From contig NZ_FWXN01000011.1 in NCBI RefSeq assembly GCF_900176385.1, positions 62,001-126,000 on the forward strand: 64,000 nt of DNA, in the 5' to 3' direction. The stretch comes from Janibacter indicus (GTDB taxonomy: Bacteria; Actinomycetota; Actinomycetes; Actinomycetales; Dermatophilaceae). Positions 14,628 through 23,156 of this stretch are shown in pieces. The first letter of the stretch is position 1, and each line of letters opens with the position of its first letter. The position numbers and the translations under genes are program-made. Below the pieces are notes generated by a model. That model was given only the letters and a program-made list of their open reading frames with translations, was not told the origin of the DNA and ran no database searches.

Positions 14628-16276
14628 GCCCGCGCAACCCACTTCGCCGTGGTGACACCCCGCAGGCCCTGACGGTCGACGAGCTGAGCGCCCGCGCCGA
14701 TGCCTTGGCCGGCGCCGTCGAGACGGGCGGCGAGCGGTTGGAGCGTGGGGCGGCGCACCGGGCGACGGCCGTCGTCGACAAGGTGCGCGAGCGCAATTCT
14801 CTCGTCGGCGGTCACACCGTCGTCGCGCTCGCCGGGGCGACCGGGTCGGGCAAGTCCTCGCTCTTCAATGCCCTCGTCGGGGCGGACATCGCCCGGGTCG
14901 GGCAGCGGCGTCCCACGACGTCGACGCCGACCGCCGCGGTGTGGGGGACCGAGCCGGCGGGAGCGCTGCTCGACTGGCTCTCCGTGGGCACCCGACACCA
15001 GGTGACTGAGCCCGGCGACCTCGACGGTCTGGTCCTGGTGGACCTCCCCGACTTCGACTCGCGCGAGTCGGCTCACCGCGAGGAGGCTCAGCGGATCCTC
15101 GAGCTCGTCGACGTCTTCGTGTGGGTGACCGACCCGCAGAAGTACGCCGATGCGGTGCTCCACGACGACTACGTCGCCGTGCTGCGCGACTACGGGGCCG
15201 TGACGATCGTCGTGCTCAACCAGGTCGACCGGCTGCCGCCCGGTGGCGAGGAGCAGATCGCCGCCGACCTGGCGCGCCTGCTCGAGCGTGACGGGCTCCA
15301 GCAGCACGAGGTCATCGGCACCTCGACCCGCACCGGGGTCGGCCTCGACGCACTTCGCTCACGGCTGCACGACGCCGTCGAGCACTCCGACGCCGCCCGC
15401 CACCGGCTGGGCGCCGACCTGCGCACCGCGGCCGGCGGCCTGCTCGACTCGGTGGGGGAGAGCGGCGCCGGGGTGCCCGACCGCGCCCGCGACGAGCTCG
15501 TCGACGCGCTCGCCCGCAGCGCCGGGGTCCCGACCGTCGTCGACGCCGTCGCCCGCGACTTCCGGATGGAGTCGTGGGCCCGCACCGGGTGGCCCTTCAC
15601 CCGCTGGGTGCGCGCCGTCCGCCCGGCACCGCTCAAGCGGCTGCGGCTCGACCGCGATGTCGCGGGGTCACCGGACATCACCGAGCAGGACGTACGTGCC
15701 GTGCTCGGTCGTTCCTCGATTCCGTCGCCGGCGCCGGCGGCCCGAGCCGCGGTCGACCTCGCCGCCCGGCGCATCGGTACCAGTGCCGGCGAGGGGCTGC
15801 CGACGCGGTGGGCCGACGCGGTCGCCGACGCTGCGCGCCCTGCCGACGCCGACCTCGCCGACGAGCTCGACCAGGCGGTGCTGCGCACCTCGCTGCGGGG
15901 TCGCAAGCCGCTCTGGTGGGCGGTCCTCGGCCCGCTGCAGGTCGTGCTCGCGCTCGCGGCGCTGGCCGGGCTCGTGTGGCTCGTCGTCATCGCGCTCGCG
16001 GGGTGGCTGCAGCTACCCGACGTCCCGACCGCCGACATCGGACCCTTCGCGATGCCCTTCCTGCTGCTCGTCGGCGGTCTGCTCGCCGGACTGCTGCTCG
16101 CGGCGATCGCGCGCTGGCTGGCCGCGATCGGTGCCCGCAAGCGGGCCGCGACGGTCGACAAGCGGTTGCGTCGGGCGATCGGCGAGGTAGGCGATGCCCG
16201 CGTCGTCGAGCCGGTCGAGCAGGTGCTCTCCCAGCACGACCGGACCCGCGCGGGCATCGAGCGCGCCCTGGGGTGA
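14624..16276 (+). CDS. dynamin-like GTPase, second of a coupled pair
   Basis: A 550-residue partner of the preceding GTPase, starting at the ATG that overlaps its stop (ATGA). Motifs are P-loop GATGSGKSS (71-79), RRPTTSTPT (about 95-103), G3 LVDLPDFDSRES (about 138-149) and G4 LNQVDRL (about 199-205). Near the C-terminus are two transmembrane helices (about 428-450 and 466-488), so this member is membrane-anchored while the first is mostly soluble. Similarity of the two G domains and the translational coupling imply a hetero-oligomer. The probable role is membrane protection, septation or stress response, inferred from family only. Confidence 0.8.
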   Translation: MSPRNPLRRGDTPQALTVDELSARADALAGAVETGGERLERGAAHRATAVVDKVRERNSLVGGHTVVALAGATGSGKSSLFNALVGADIARVGQRRPTTSTPTAAVWGTEPAGALLDWLSVGTRHQVTEPGDLDGLVLVDLPDFDSRESAHREEAQRILELVDVFVWVTDPQKYADAVLHDDYVAVLRDYGAVTIVVLNQVDRLPPGGEEQIAADLARLLERDGLQQHEVIGTSTRTGVGLDALRSRLHDAVEHSDAARHRLGADLRTAAGGLLDSVGESGAGVPDRARDELVDALARSAGVPTVVDAVARDFRMESWARTGWPFTRWVRAVRPAPLKRLRLDRDVAGSPDITEQDVRAVLGRSSIPSPAPAARAAVDLAARRIGTSAGEGLPTRWADAVADAARPADADLADELDQAVLRTSLRGRKPLWWAVLGPLQVVLALAALAGLVWLVVIALAGWLQLPDVPTADIGPFAMPFLLLVGGLLAGLLLAAIARWLAAIGARKRAATVDKRLRRAIGEVGDARVVEPVEQVLSQHDRTRAGIERALG

Positions 16277-16297
16277 GGACACCCGGCGCCGTGGGGC

Positions 16298-16930
16298 TCA
16301 GCCCGACGGGAGCAGGGCTGTGCCCTCACCGGTGAGCCCGTGGGCGGCGCGGGCCCGGCCGGCGCAGACCATGAGCAGCTCGAGGACCGGACCGGTCAGC
16401 TCTGGCCCGTCACCGCGGACCCAGTCGACGTCTGTGGCGACCATGTGCACGCCGCGCACGAGTCGCCATCCGCCGAGGAGCGAGCTGAGCAGACGGCACC
16501 GGTCAGCGGCGACGGCGGCGGCCTCGGGGTCGGGGTCGTGCGAGCGCCCCAGCGGATGCAGCACGTCCTGGTGGTGCACGAGCGCGTCCACCAGCGGCTC
16601 GACGGCCGTCGTCACGGGGACGTGCCGGGTCGAGTCGGCGTAGGTGGCGAAGTCGGCGAGCACCTGCTCGGGCGTGCGCGTCGCACCGAGGCGCTGGACC
16701 TCGCGCCGGATCATCGAGTTGTAGCCACGACCGAGGTTGCGCCCGAGCATCCCGGGCAGCTGCGCCCAGCCGATCTGCGGGTTGGAGATGACGTGGGCGG
16801 CGACGTCCTTGACGCTCCAGCCCGCGCACAGCGACGGGTGCTCCCACTCCTCGGGGGTCAGGCTCTCGAGGGTGGCGGCCATCGCCGCTCGCTCCTCGTG
16901 GATGAGCGCCCAGAGGCGGGTCCGGTCCAT
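16298..16930 (-). CDS. maleylpyruvate isomerase-fold mycothiol-dependent enzyme
   Basis: A 210-residue DinB/MDMPI-type four-helix protein. The N-terminal domain contains LTPEEWEHPSLCAGWSVKDVAAHVISNP (about 23-50), the typical mycothiol-dependent maleylpyruvate isomerase start, with a metal ligand His at VAAHV. A second pair of ligands is in LVDALVHHQDVLHPLG (about 117-132), giving the three-His zinc site. Proteins of this family transfer or use mycothiol; the specific reaction is unknown. The ATG at 16930 is used because the upstream extension crosses the ssb promoter. It is convergent with the GTPase pair. Confidence 0.85.
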   Translation of the reverse strand: MDRTRLWALIHEERAAMAATLESLTPEEWEHPSLCAGWSVKDVAAHVISNPQIGWAQLPGMLGRNLGRGYNSMIRREVQRLGATRTPEQVLADFATYADSTRHVPVTTAVEPLVDALVHHQDVLHPLGRSHDPDPEAAAVAADRCRLLSSLLGGWRLVRGVHMVATDVDWVRGDGPELTGPVLELLMVCAGRARAAHGLTGEGTALLPSG

Positions 16931-17075
16931 GCCCACGATCTTCCTCGTCCCCAGTCCTGAGCGGTAGATCCCGGTCGTCCACAACCTGCGTCGCGCGAGG
17001 CCGCGCCCCCTTCGTCTCGGTGAGTCTGGGTGCACGGACCCGCCGACCGCGGTGGGTGGGGAGAGAGGACAGATC

Positions 17076-17615
17076 ATGAACGAAGTCGAGATCACCGTCG
17101 CCGGCCGAGTCGTCGCCGACCCGGAGCACCGGGAGACCGGTCAGGGGCGGACCTTCACGACCTTCCGCATCGCCTCGACGGTGCGTCGGCGCAACCGCGA
17201 GGGGGTCTTCGTCGACGTGTCGACGAGCTTCTACAACGTCGCGGCCTTCCGCTCGCTGGGGATGAACTCGCACGGCTCGCTGCGCAAGGGCGACCCCGTC
17301 GTCGTCCACGGTCGGTTGACCATCAACTCGTGGCAGCGGGCCGACGACTCCTGGGGCAGCTCGGCCGACATCGAGGCGGTGAGCGTCGGGCACGACCTGA
17401 CCTTCGGCACCACCGAGTACGCCAAGGCCGCCCGGGGTGTCGTCGACAGCCTCGCGCAGGAGGCCGGCGCGCACGGCCTGGACCGGATGACCGAGCGCTA
17501 CGAGCAGGGCGAGGGCCCTGCGTGGGGCGGCCCGGCACCGTCGACCACGCCGGACGGTGAGACCTCCGCCGGCGAGGGCGAAGGGGAGGACACGCCCGTC
17601 GCCGTGCCGGCCTGA
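17076..17615 (+). CDS. ssb: single-stranded DNA-binding protein, SsbB-like paralogue
   Basis: A 179-residue OB-fold protein (about 1-110) with MNEVEITVAGRVVADPEHRET, FRIASTVRRRN and STSFYNVAAFRSLGMN, the usual SSB landmarks. The C-terminal part is acidic and Gly-rich but ends EDTPVAVPA and lacks the DDDIPF-type tip through which replicative SSB recruits partners. That, together with no rpsF or rpsR nearby, suggests a secondary SSB rather than the main replication protein. The ATG at 17076 follows GAGAGAGGACAG. Confidence 0.88.
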   Translation: MNEVEITVAGRVVADPEHRETGQGRTFTTFRIASTVRRRNREGVFVDVSTSFYNVAAFRSLGMNSHGSLRKGDPVVVHGRLTINSWQRADDSWGSSADIEAVSVGHDLTFGTTEYAKAARGVVDSLAQEAGAHGLDRMTERYEQGEGPAWGGPAPSTTPDGETSAGEGEGEDTPVAVPA

Positions 17616-17682
17616 CCGGTCGGTCGGGGCGCGGAGCCGGGGAGGATTCGGGCGAGGGGGCAGGAGTGGATAGCCTGCCCCC

Positions 17683-19365
17683 ATGGCCGACTACATCTAC
17701 ACCATGGTCCGTGCGCGCAAGGCGCACAACGAGAAGGTCATCCTCGATGACGTCTCGATGTCCTTCTTCCCCGGAGCCAAGATCGGGATGGTCGGGCCCA
17801 ACGGGGCCGGAAAGTCGACCATTCTCAAGATCATGGCCGGGCTCGACCAGCCGAGCAACGGCGAGGCGCAGCTCAAGCCGGGCGCGACCGTGGGCATCCT
17901 GCTGCAGGAGCCGCCGCTCAACGAGGACAAGACCGTCCTGGGCAATGTCGAGGAGGGCGCGGGCGAGATCAAGACCAAGCTCGACCGCTACAACGAGATC
18001 TCCGAGCTGATGACCGAGCCCGACGCCGACTTCGACGCGCTCATGGACGAGATGGGCAAGCTCCAGGAGGACATCGACCACGCCGACGCCTGGGACCTCG
18101 ACTCCCAGCTCGAGCAGGCGATGGACGCGCTGCGCTGCCCGCCGCCGGACGCCGACGTCACCGTGCTCTCCGGTGGTGAGCGCCGCCGCGTCGCGCTGTG
18201 CAAGCTGCTCCTGCAGAAGCCCGACCTGCTCCTGCTCGACGAGCCGACCAACCACCTCGACGCCGAGTCCGTGCTCTGGCTCGAGCAGCACCTCGCGTCC
18301 TACCCGGGCGCCGTCGTCGCCGTGACGCACGACCGCTACTTCATGGACAACGTCGCGCAGTGGATCGCCGAGGTCGACCGCGGCCGGCTCTACCCCTACG
18401 AGGGCAACTACTCGACCTACCTGGAGAAGAAGCAGGAGCGCCTGCAGATCCAGGGCAAGAAGGACGCCAAACTCGCCAAGCGGCTGAAGAACGAGCTCGA
18501 GTGGGTGCGTTCCAACCCCAAGGCCCGCCAGACGAAGAACAAGGCGCGTCTCGAGCGCTACGAGGAGATGGCGGCCGAGGCCGACCGGACCCGCAAGCTC
18601 GACTTCGAGGAGATCCAGATCCCGCCGGGCCCGCGCCTGGGCAGCAAGGTCATCGAGGTCAAGGGCCTGAAGAAGGGCTTCGACGACCGCGTGCTCATCG
18701 AGGACCTGTCCTTCTCCCTGCCGCGCAACGGCATCGTCGGCATCATCGGTCCCAACGGCGTCGGCAAGACCACGCTCTTCAAGACCATCGTCGGCATCGA
18801 GGAGCCGGACGCGGGCGTCGTCGACATCGGCGACACGGTCAAGCTCTCCTACGTCGACCAGAACCGCGGCGGCATCGACCCGGAGAAGAACGTCTGGGAG
18901 GTCGTCTCCGACGGGCTCGACCACATCCAGGTCGGCCAGGTCGAGATCCCCTCGCGTGCCTACGTCAGCCAGTTCGGCTTCAAGGGTCCGGACCAGCAGA
19001 AGAAGTCGGGCGTGCTCTCCGGTGGTGAGCGCAACCGTCTCAACCTGGCGCTGACGCTCAAGCAGGGCGGCAACGTCCTGCTCCTCGACGAGCCGACCAA
19101 CGACCTCGACGTCGAGACCCTGGGTTCGCTCGAAAATGCGCTGCTCGACTTCCCGGGCTGTGCCGTGGTCATCTCCCACGACCGGTGGTTCCTCGACCGC
19201 GTCGCGACGCACATCCTCGCCTACGAGGGCACCGAGGAGAACCCGGCGAGCTGGTACTGGTTCGAGGGCAACTTCGAGGGCTACGAGGCCAACAAGATCG
19301 AGCGCCTCGGCGAGGAGGCGGCGCGTCCGCACCGCGTGACGCACCGCCGCCTGACCCGCGACTGA
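17683..19365 (+). CDS. ettA: energy-dependent translational throttle protein EttA (ABC-F)
   Basis: A 560-residue soluble ABC-F ATPase with two nucleotide-binding domains and no membrane segment. NBD1 has Walker A GPNGAGKST (39-47), signature LSGGERRRVAL and LLLLDEPTNHLDAES. NBD2 has GPNGVGKTT (about 351-359), LSGGERNRLNLAL and LLLDEPTNDLDVE. Between them lies the P-site tRNA interaction arm, starting YLEKKQERLQIQGKKDAK. EttA binds the ribosomal E site and gates the first elongation cycle according to ATP/ADP. Its position after ssb with 67 bases between and its own promoter region fits independent expression. A terminator follows. Confidence 0.96.
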   Translation: MADYIYTMVRARKAHNEKVILDDVSMSFFPGAKIGMVGPNGAGKSTILKIMAGLDQPSNGEAQLKPGATVGILLQEPPLNEDKTVLGNVEEGAGEIKTKLDRYNEISELMTEPDADFDALMDEMGKLQEDIDHADAWDLDSQLEQAMDALRCPPPDADVTVLSGGERRRVALCKLLLQKPDLLLLDEPTNHLDAESVLWLEQHLASYPGAVVAVTHDRYFMDNVAQWIAEVDRGRLYPYEGNYSTYLEKKQERLQIQGKKDAKLAKRLKNELEWVRSNPKARQTKNKARLERYEEMAAEADRTRKLDFEEIQIPPGPRLGSKVIEVKGLKKGFDDRVLIEDLSFSLPRNGIVGIIGPNGVGKTTLFKTIVGIEEPDAGVVDIGDTVKLSYVDQNRGGIDPEKNVWEVVSDGLDHIQVGQVEIPSRAYVSQFGFKGPDQQKKSGVLSGGERNRLNLALTLKQGGNVLLLDEPTNDLDVETLGSLENALLDFPGCAVVISHDRWFLDRVATHILAYEGTEENPASWYWFEGNFEGYEANKIERLGEEAARPHRVTHRRLTRD

Positions 19366-19380
19366 GGTCTCGCCGCACGA

Positions 19381-19419
19381 CGACGGGCGCTCACCCCTGC
19401 CGGGGGCGGGCGCCCGTCG
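19381..19419. terminator. terminator after ettA, bidirectional
   Basis: CGACGGGCGC (19381-19390) pairs with GCGCCCGTCG (19410-19419) around an inner CCCCTGCCGGGGG hairpin. It lies 16 bases after the ettA stop and 8 bases before the stop of the convergent glycosyltransferase gene. Confidence 0.8.
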
Positions 19420-19426
19420 CGTTGGG

Positions 19427-20584
19427 CTACCGCAGCTCGGCCTCGACGAGGTCGGCCGCCCGTGAGGTGCCCCCCTCGGCCCGTGTCTGGTGTGCCAGCT
19501 CGGCCAGCCGAGCGGCGACGTCGCGGTCCGCGAGGAGCTCGTCGCCCGCGGTACGCAGGGCCTCGGCCGTCGCGTCGGCGGTGTCGATCCGCCGCGCCAC
19601 GCCGAGCCCGACGAGGGTGTCGGCATTGGCGAACTGGTCGACGTCCTGCGGGACGGCGATCATCGGGGTCGCGGTGAGCAGGCCCTCACCGGAGCCGCCC
19701 ATCCCGGCATGGGTGACGAAGAGGTCGGCCTCGCGCAGGATCGCCAGCTGGGGCACCCACCGGTGGACCTCGACGCCGTCGGGGAGCGCACCCAGCACGT
19801 CGATGTCGACCCGTCGCCCGACCTGCAGCACGAGGTGCCAGCCGGGGCGACCGCCGAAGGCGGCCACGCACTCCCGGTAGAAGTCCGGCTGATCGGTGTA
19901 GCTGGAGCCGAGCGAGACGAGCACGACGACCTCGGCGCCGTCCGGGCGCTGCCACGACCCCTGGTCGGCGCGCTCGCCGATGCAGGGACCGACGAAGGAG
20001 ATCCGCCGCTCGTCGACCCGGTCGGCGTGTGGTTGCATCGCCCGGGGGACCAGGGCCAGCGCCCGGGGAGGGGTGCCGGCGAAGGCGTCCGGGTCGTGCG
20101 TCGTGGCCCCCGACCTCTCGAGCCAGGCGGCGAAGTCCGCCCGGTACTCCGCGGCGCCGGGCAGCGCCATGATCTGGTCGCCGACCTCCTGCGCGTAGCC
20201 CTCCCAGGCGACATAGGTCGGTGACAGCTGGACGAAGGGAGCCCCCTGCGCCTCGGCGAGCACGCGCCCTCCGTAGCCACCGATGTCGGCGAGGTAGAGG
20301 TCGGCGGGGTCGGCGGTGAAGTGCTCGCGGACCTGCTCCAGACCCTGCACGGCGTCCTCGAGGAAGATCCGCATGGCGGCGATCGGGTCGTCCGGCCAGT
20401 CGCCCTCGGGCAGGGTCGAGGTGCACGGCACGAGCTGCGCCCCCGTGTCCTCGACCAGCTCGCGCTGGTGCGGGTCGTTGACGACGCTCACCCGGTGCCC
20501 GCGGGCAACGAGCTCGCGCAGGATCTCCAGGCTGGGCAGGGTGTGGCTGACGGCGTCGACGCCGAACATCGCGATGTGGGCCAT
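19427..20584 (-). CDS. macrolide-type (GT1) glycosyltransferase
   Basis: A 385-residue GT-B glycosyltransferase of the MGT/UGT-like group. The N-terminal acceptor domain starts MAHIAMFGVDAVSHTLPSLEILRELVARGH, with a catalytic-type His at about 14. The C-terminal domain carries the nucleotide-sugar signature VHRWVPQLAILREADLFVTHAGMGGSGEGLL...PQDVDQFANA (about 285-330). These enzymes glycosylate small molecules, in some actinobacteria as self-resistance or detoxification of macrolides; the acceptor here is unknown. It stands alone, convergent with ettA, and divergent from the pentapeptide gene. Confidence 0.88.
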   Translation of the reverse strand: MAHIAMFGVDAVSHTLPSLEILRELVARGHRVSVVNDPHQRELVEDTGAQLVPCTSTLPEGDWPDDPIAAMRIFLEDAVQGLEQVREHFTADPADLYLADIGGYGGRVLAEAQGAPFVQLSPTYVAWEGYAQEVGDQIMALPGAAEYRADFAAWLERSGATTHDPDAFAGTPPRALALVPRAMQPHADRVDERRISFVGPCIGERADQGSWQRPDGAEVVVLVSLGSSYTDQPDFYRECVAAFGGRPGWHLVLQVGRRVDIDVLGALPDGVEVHRWVPQLAILREADLFVTHAGMGGSGEGLLTATPMIAVPQDVDQFANADTLVGLGVARRIDTADATAEALRTAGDELLADRDVAARLAELAHQTRAEGGTSRAADLVEAELR

Positions 20585-20676
20585 GCCCCGATGGTCGCCC
20601 CGGGGACGGGCGCGACGCCAGCGAGTTTCGGGCTGGGTCGGGTCTCGCTGTCGCCCCACGTCGGTAGCGTGCCGTC

Positions 20677-21282
20677 ATGCCCACACTCGCCGAGCAGGTC
20701 GACGGACGCACGAGCATCGTCGACGAGGTCCTCACCGGGTCGATGGGGGAGGGCGAGGTCCTCTCGGGGGTCGAGCTGGTCGGGTGCACCCTGCGCGACG
20801 CCCAGCTGGCCGGAGCCACGCTCGCCGGCGTCCGACTGGAGGGCTGCGCCCTCGAGCGGGTCGACCTCTCGCGCGTGCGCCTGCCCGACGCGGTCGTCGA
20901 CGGCTGCACCTTCACCGGGTGCAAGGCGCTCGCGACCTCGTGGTCGATGCAGCGGGCCCCGGTCCTGGCTCCGGACCCGTCGACCTGGGTCGAGTGCCAG
21001 CTGGCCATGGGCAGCTTCGGCGGGCTCGACCTGAGCGGCGCGCGCTTCGAGCGGTGCGTGCTCACCGACGCCGACTTCGACGAGGCCGTCCTGCGCGAGG
21101 CCGTCCTCGACGACTGCTCGCTGGCGGGGGCCCGCTTCGTGCGGGCCGACCTGCGCGAAGCCGACCTGCGCACCGCCCGCGACTACGTGATCGACGTGGG
21201 CGATGCGCGGGTTGCCGGGCTGCGGGTCGACGCGGTCGGCGCGCTCGGTCTCCTCGCCCCCTTCGGCGTCGTCGTCGGCTGA
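20677..21282 (+). CDS. pentapeptide-repeat protein
   Basis: A 201-residue protein made of tandem A(D/N)LXX-like five-residue repeats: LVGCTLRDAQLAGATLAGVRLEGCALERVDLSRVRLPDAVVDGCTF (about 34-79) and LDLSGARFERCVLTDADFDEAVLREAVLDDCSLAGARFVRADLREADLRTA (about 116-166). They fold as a right-handed quadrilateral beta-helix mimicking B-form DNA. Members such as MfpA and Qnr protect gyrase from quinolones, but most have unknown targets, and nothing here identifies gyrase as the partner. The two repeat blocks are separated by a non-repeat break around 80-110, as in Qnr-like proteins with a loop. Confidence 0.87.
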   Translation: MPTLAEQVDGRTSIVDEVLTGSMGEGEVLSGVELVGCTLRDAQLAGATLAGVRLEGCALERVDLSRVRLPDAVVDGCTFTGCKALATSWSMQRAPVLAPDPSTWVECQLAMGSFGGLDLSGARFERCVLTDADFDEAVLREAVLDDCSLAGARFVRADLREADLRTARDYVIDVGDARVAGLRVDAVGALGLLAPFGVVVG

Positions 21283-21313
21283 GGCCGGGGCTGGCTCAGC
21301 GGTGCTCGGCCGC

Positions 21314-22342
21314 CTAACGGGCCGACCAGACCCGATCTGCGGCGGTGATGCTCGCCGGGGATTCCAGGTCCACCCCGGCCCTCGCGGCGGCGCGGCGCAC
21401 CCGCGGAGAGTCGAGGTCAGGCAGCCGCACCGTCTTGGGCTTGATCGTGGAGTCGAGGTCGGCCCGTGCGCGCTGGCGCGTGGCCTGCGCGTCCCCGCCG
21501 GCCTCCGCCCGCCGCTCGACCTCCTGGGTGACCGCGACCGCGGACCCGCTGATCGAGGACGAGACGAGCGGGGTGTAGCCGTCGCGGTGACCGGCGACAT
21601 TGGGGTGGTAGCTCTCGACAATCGGGTCGGACAGCCCGTTGAGCCACTCGGGGTCGTCGCAGACCGCGTGACCGGTGAAGGCAGAGGTCGGGTTGACGAA
21701 GGTGAAGCCCGCGGACTGCGCGGCCGAGCGCAGCCGGGAGTTGAGCAGGTCGGCGGTGGCGTTGAGCCGGGTCTGCTCCTCGGGGCTGAACCACGTGAGG
21801 GCATTGCAGTCCTCGCCCATGAAGACCCGCGGGTAGCCGACGACCACGACCCCGGCGTTGGGCGCCTTGCTGCGGATCGAGCCGTAGAGCGTCCCCAGCC
21901 GCCCCGGGAGGGTGCCGTCGATGAAGGTCTCGGCGTTGTCGATCGCGCCATTGCAGTCACTGGCCCAGCCGGGCATCGCGCACTCGGTGAGCACGTGGGC
22001 GAAGCCCGCATCGTTGCCGCCGACCGAGATGCTCACCCGGTCCGTCGAGGTGCTGAGCGCCGCCAGCTGCGTCGCGGTGACATCGGCGGTCGTGGCGCCG
22101 GAGCAGGCGCGCAGGTCGAGGTCCAGCCCACCGGCCGCCGCCGTGAGCGAGGGGTAGGCGAGCGTCGAGCGCAGGCACGAGGTGCCGTCGTCGAGGTACT
22201 GACGGGTCCCCGTGCCCGAGGAGTAGGAGTCGCCGAGGGCGACGTACTCGTCGCCCGGAGCGGCCTGTGCGGAGGCCGGTGCCGACAGTGCGGCGATGGT
22301 CAGGGCGATGGCCGTGGTGGCGAGCGGACGGGACACGTGCAT
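21314..22342 (-). CDS. secreted SGNH/GDSL hydrolase (lipase/esterase)
   Basis: A 342-residue exported hydrolase. The signal peptide MHVSRPLATTAIALTIAALSAPASAQA is followed by block I EYVALGDSYSSG (catalytic Ser), block II LRACSGATT, block III SVGGNDAGF and block V ESYHPNVAGH (catalytic Asp/His region replaced by the YHPN form seen in streptomycete-type lipases). Six cysteines in the domain suggest three disulfides. An alternative GTG start at 22378 would add 12 residues; neither start has a convincing ribosome site. The C-terminal 80 residues after the domain are Arg-rich and of unknown role. Confidence 0.88.
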   Translation of the reverse strand: MHVSRPLATTAIALTIAALSAPASAQAAPGDEYVALGDSYSSGTGTRQYLDDGTSCLRSTLAYPSLTAAAGGLDLDLRACSGATTADVTATQLAALSTSTDRVSISVGGNDAGFAHVLTECAMPGWASDCNGAIDNAETFIDGTLPGRLGTLYGSIRSKAPNAGVVVVGYPRVFMGEDCNALTWFSPEEQTRLNATADLLNSRLRSAAQSAGFTFVNPTSAFTGHAVCDDPEWLNGLSDPIVESYHPNVAGHRDGYTPLVSSSISGSAVAVTQEVERRAEAGGDAQATRQRARADLDSTIKPKTVRLPDLDSPRVRRAAARAGVDLESPASITAADRVWSAR

Positions 22343-22462
22343 GCCGGGCTGCTCGGGGGGCGATGTGGTGTGGCTCACGTCGCACGCTAGGGCGCACCGA
22401 AGGGGGGTGCCCGCCGACCTGACGAAGTCCGGATGGACTCCTGACCGAGTCCGGACGCCTGC

Positions 22463-23086
22463 TCAGTCCTCGCGCGCCCCGACGAGACGCAGCGCGAGGG
22501 TCGCGTAGGTGCGACCGATCTGCTCGGGCGTGGTGCGCTTGATGCCCGGGTGGTACCAGCGGGCGACGTCGACGACGAGGGAGAGCGCGGCCAGTGCGGT
22601 GGCCCGGGTGTCGGTGACGTGGAAGTCACTGGAGGCGACGCCCTCGGCGATGATCCGCTCGACGACGCCGTCGATCTCGCGACGCAGGGTGAGCACCTCG
22701 CGCTGGTGGTCGGGGGAGAGGTGGCGGAACTCGTACTGCACGATCCGCGCGACCTGGTGCTGCTCGGCGTGCCAGCGGGCGAAGGCCGAGATGACCTCGG
22801 CGAGGGCATGGGGCGGCGAGTCGGCCGCTGCCGCCGCGGCGGCCAGGTCGTCGCGGGCTGCCTCGTGGCCGACCCGGCTGAGCTGGAAGAGCAGGTCCTC
22901 CTTGCTCGTGAAGTGGACGTAGACGCCGGCTGGCGACAGCCCCGCGCGGGAGGCGATGTCGCGCGTGGTGGTCGCGTGGAATCCCTTGTCGGCAAAGGCA
23001 TCCGCGGCCGCCTCGAAGAGGCGCACGACCGTCGGGTTGCTGTGCTCGGGCAGGGAGGGTGTCGGCGTCGTCACGGTTGACAGCAT
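22463..23086 (-). CDS. TetR/AcrR family transcriptional regulator
   Basis: A 207-residue repressor with an N-terminal helix-turn-helix: TTRDIASRAGLSPAGVYVHFTSKEDLL (about 40-66), the canonical TetR DNA-binding helices. The C-terminal ligand-binding domain is helical and resembles those of regulators of fatty acid or branched-chain acyl-CoA degradation. It is divergent from an acyl-CoA dehydrogenase gene, and a perfect 20-bp palindrome lies between the two genes 15 bases upstream of this start. So it very likely represses both, with an acyl-CoA ligand as probable inducer (inference). A GTG at 23074 is an alternative start. Confidence 0.9.
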   Translation of the reverse strand: MLSTVTTPTPSLPEHSNPTVVRLFEAAADAFADKGFHATTTRDIASRAGLSPAGVYVHFTSKEDLLFQLSRVGHEAARDDLAAAAAAADSPPHALAEVISAFARWHAEQHQVARIVQYEFRHLSPDHQREVLTLRREIDGVVERIIAEGVASSDFHVTDTRATALAALSLVVDVARWYHPGIKRTTPEQIGRTYATLALRLVGARED

Positions 23087-23101
23087 GCCCGCCGGAGGCG
23101 A

Positions 23102-23121
23102 GACTAAGCAAGCGCTTAGTC
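23102..23121. promoter_or_regulatory. TetR operator palindrome
   Basis: GACTAAGC-aagc-GCTTAGTC is a perfect inverted repeat with 8-bp arms in the 70-bp divergent region between tetR and the acyl-CoA dehydrogenase gene. Size, symmetry and position are those of a TetR-family operator controlling both genes. Confidence 0.85.
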
Positions 23122-23156
23122 CGTTCTGCACGTCACGTCCCAGAAGAGGTGGACAC

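Noticed and set aside
17323-19626. 767-codon open frame antisense to ettA
   Set aside because: Opposite strand has complete ABC-F motifs; the antisense frame has none.
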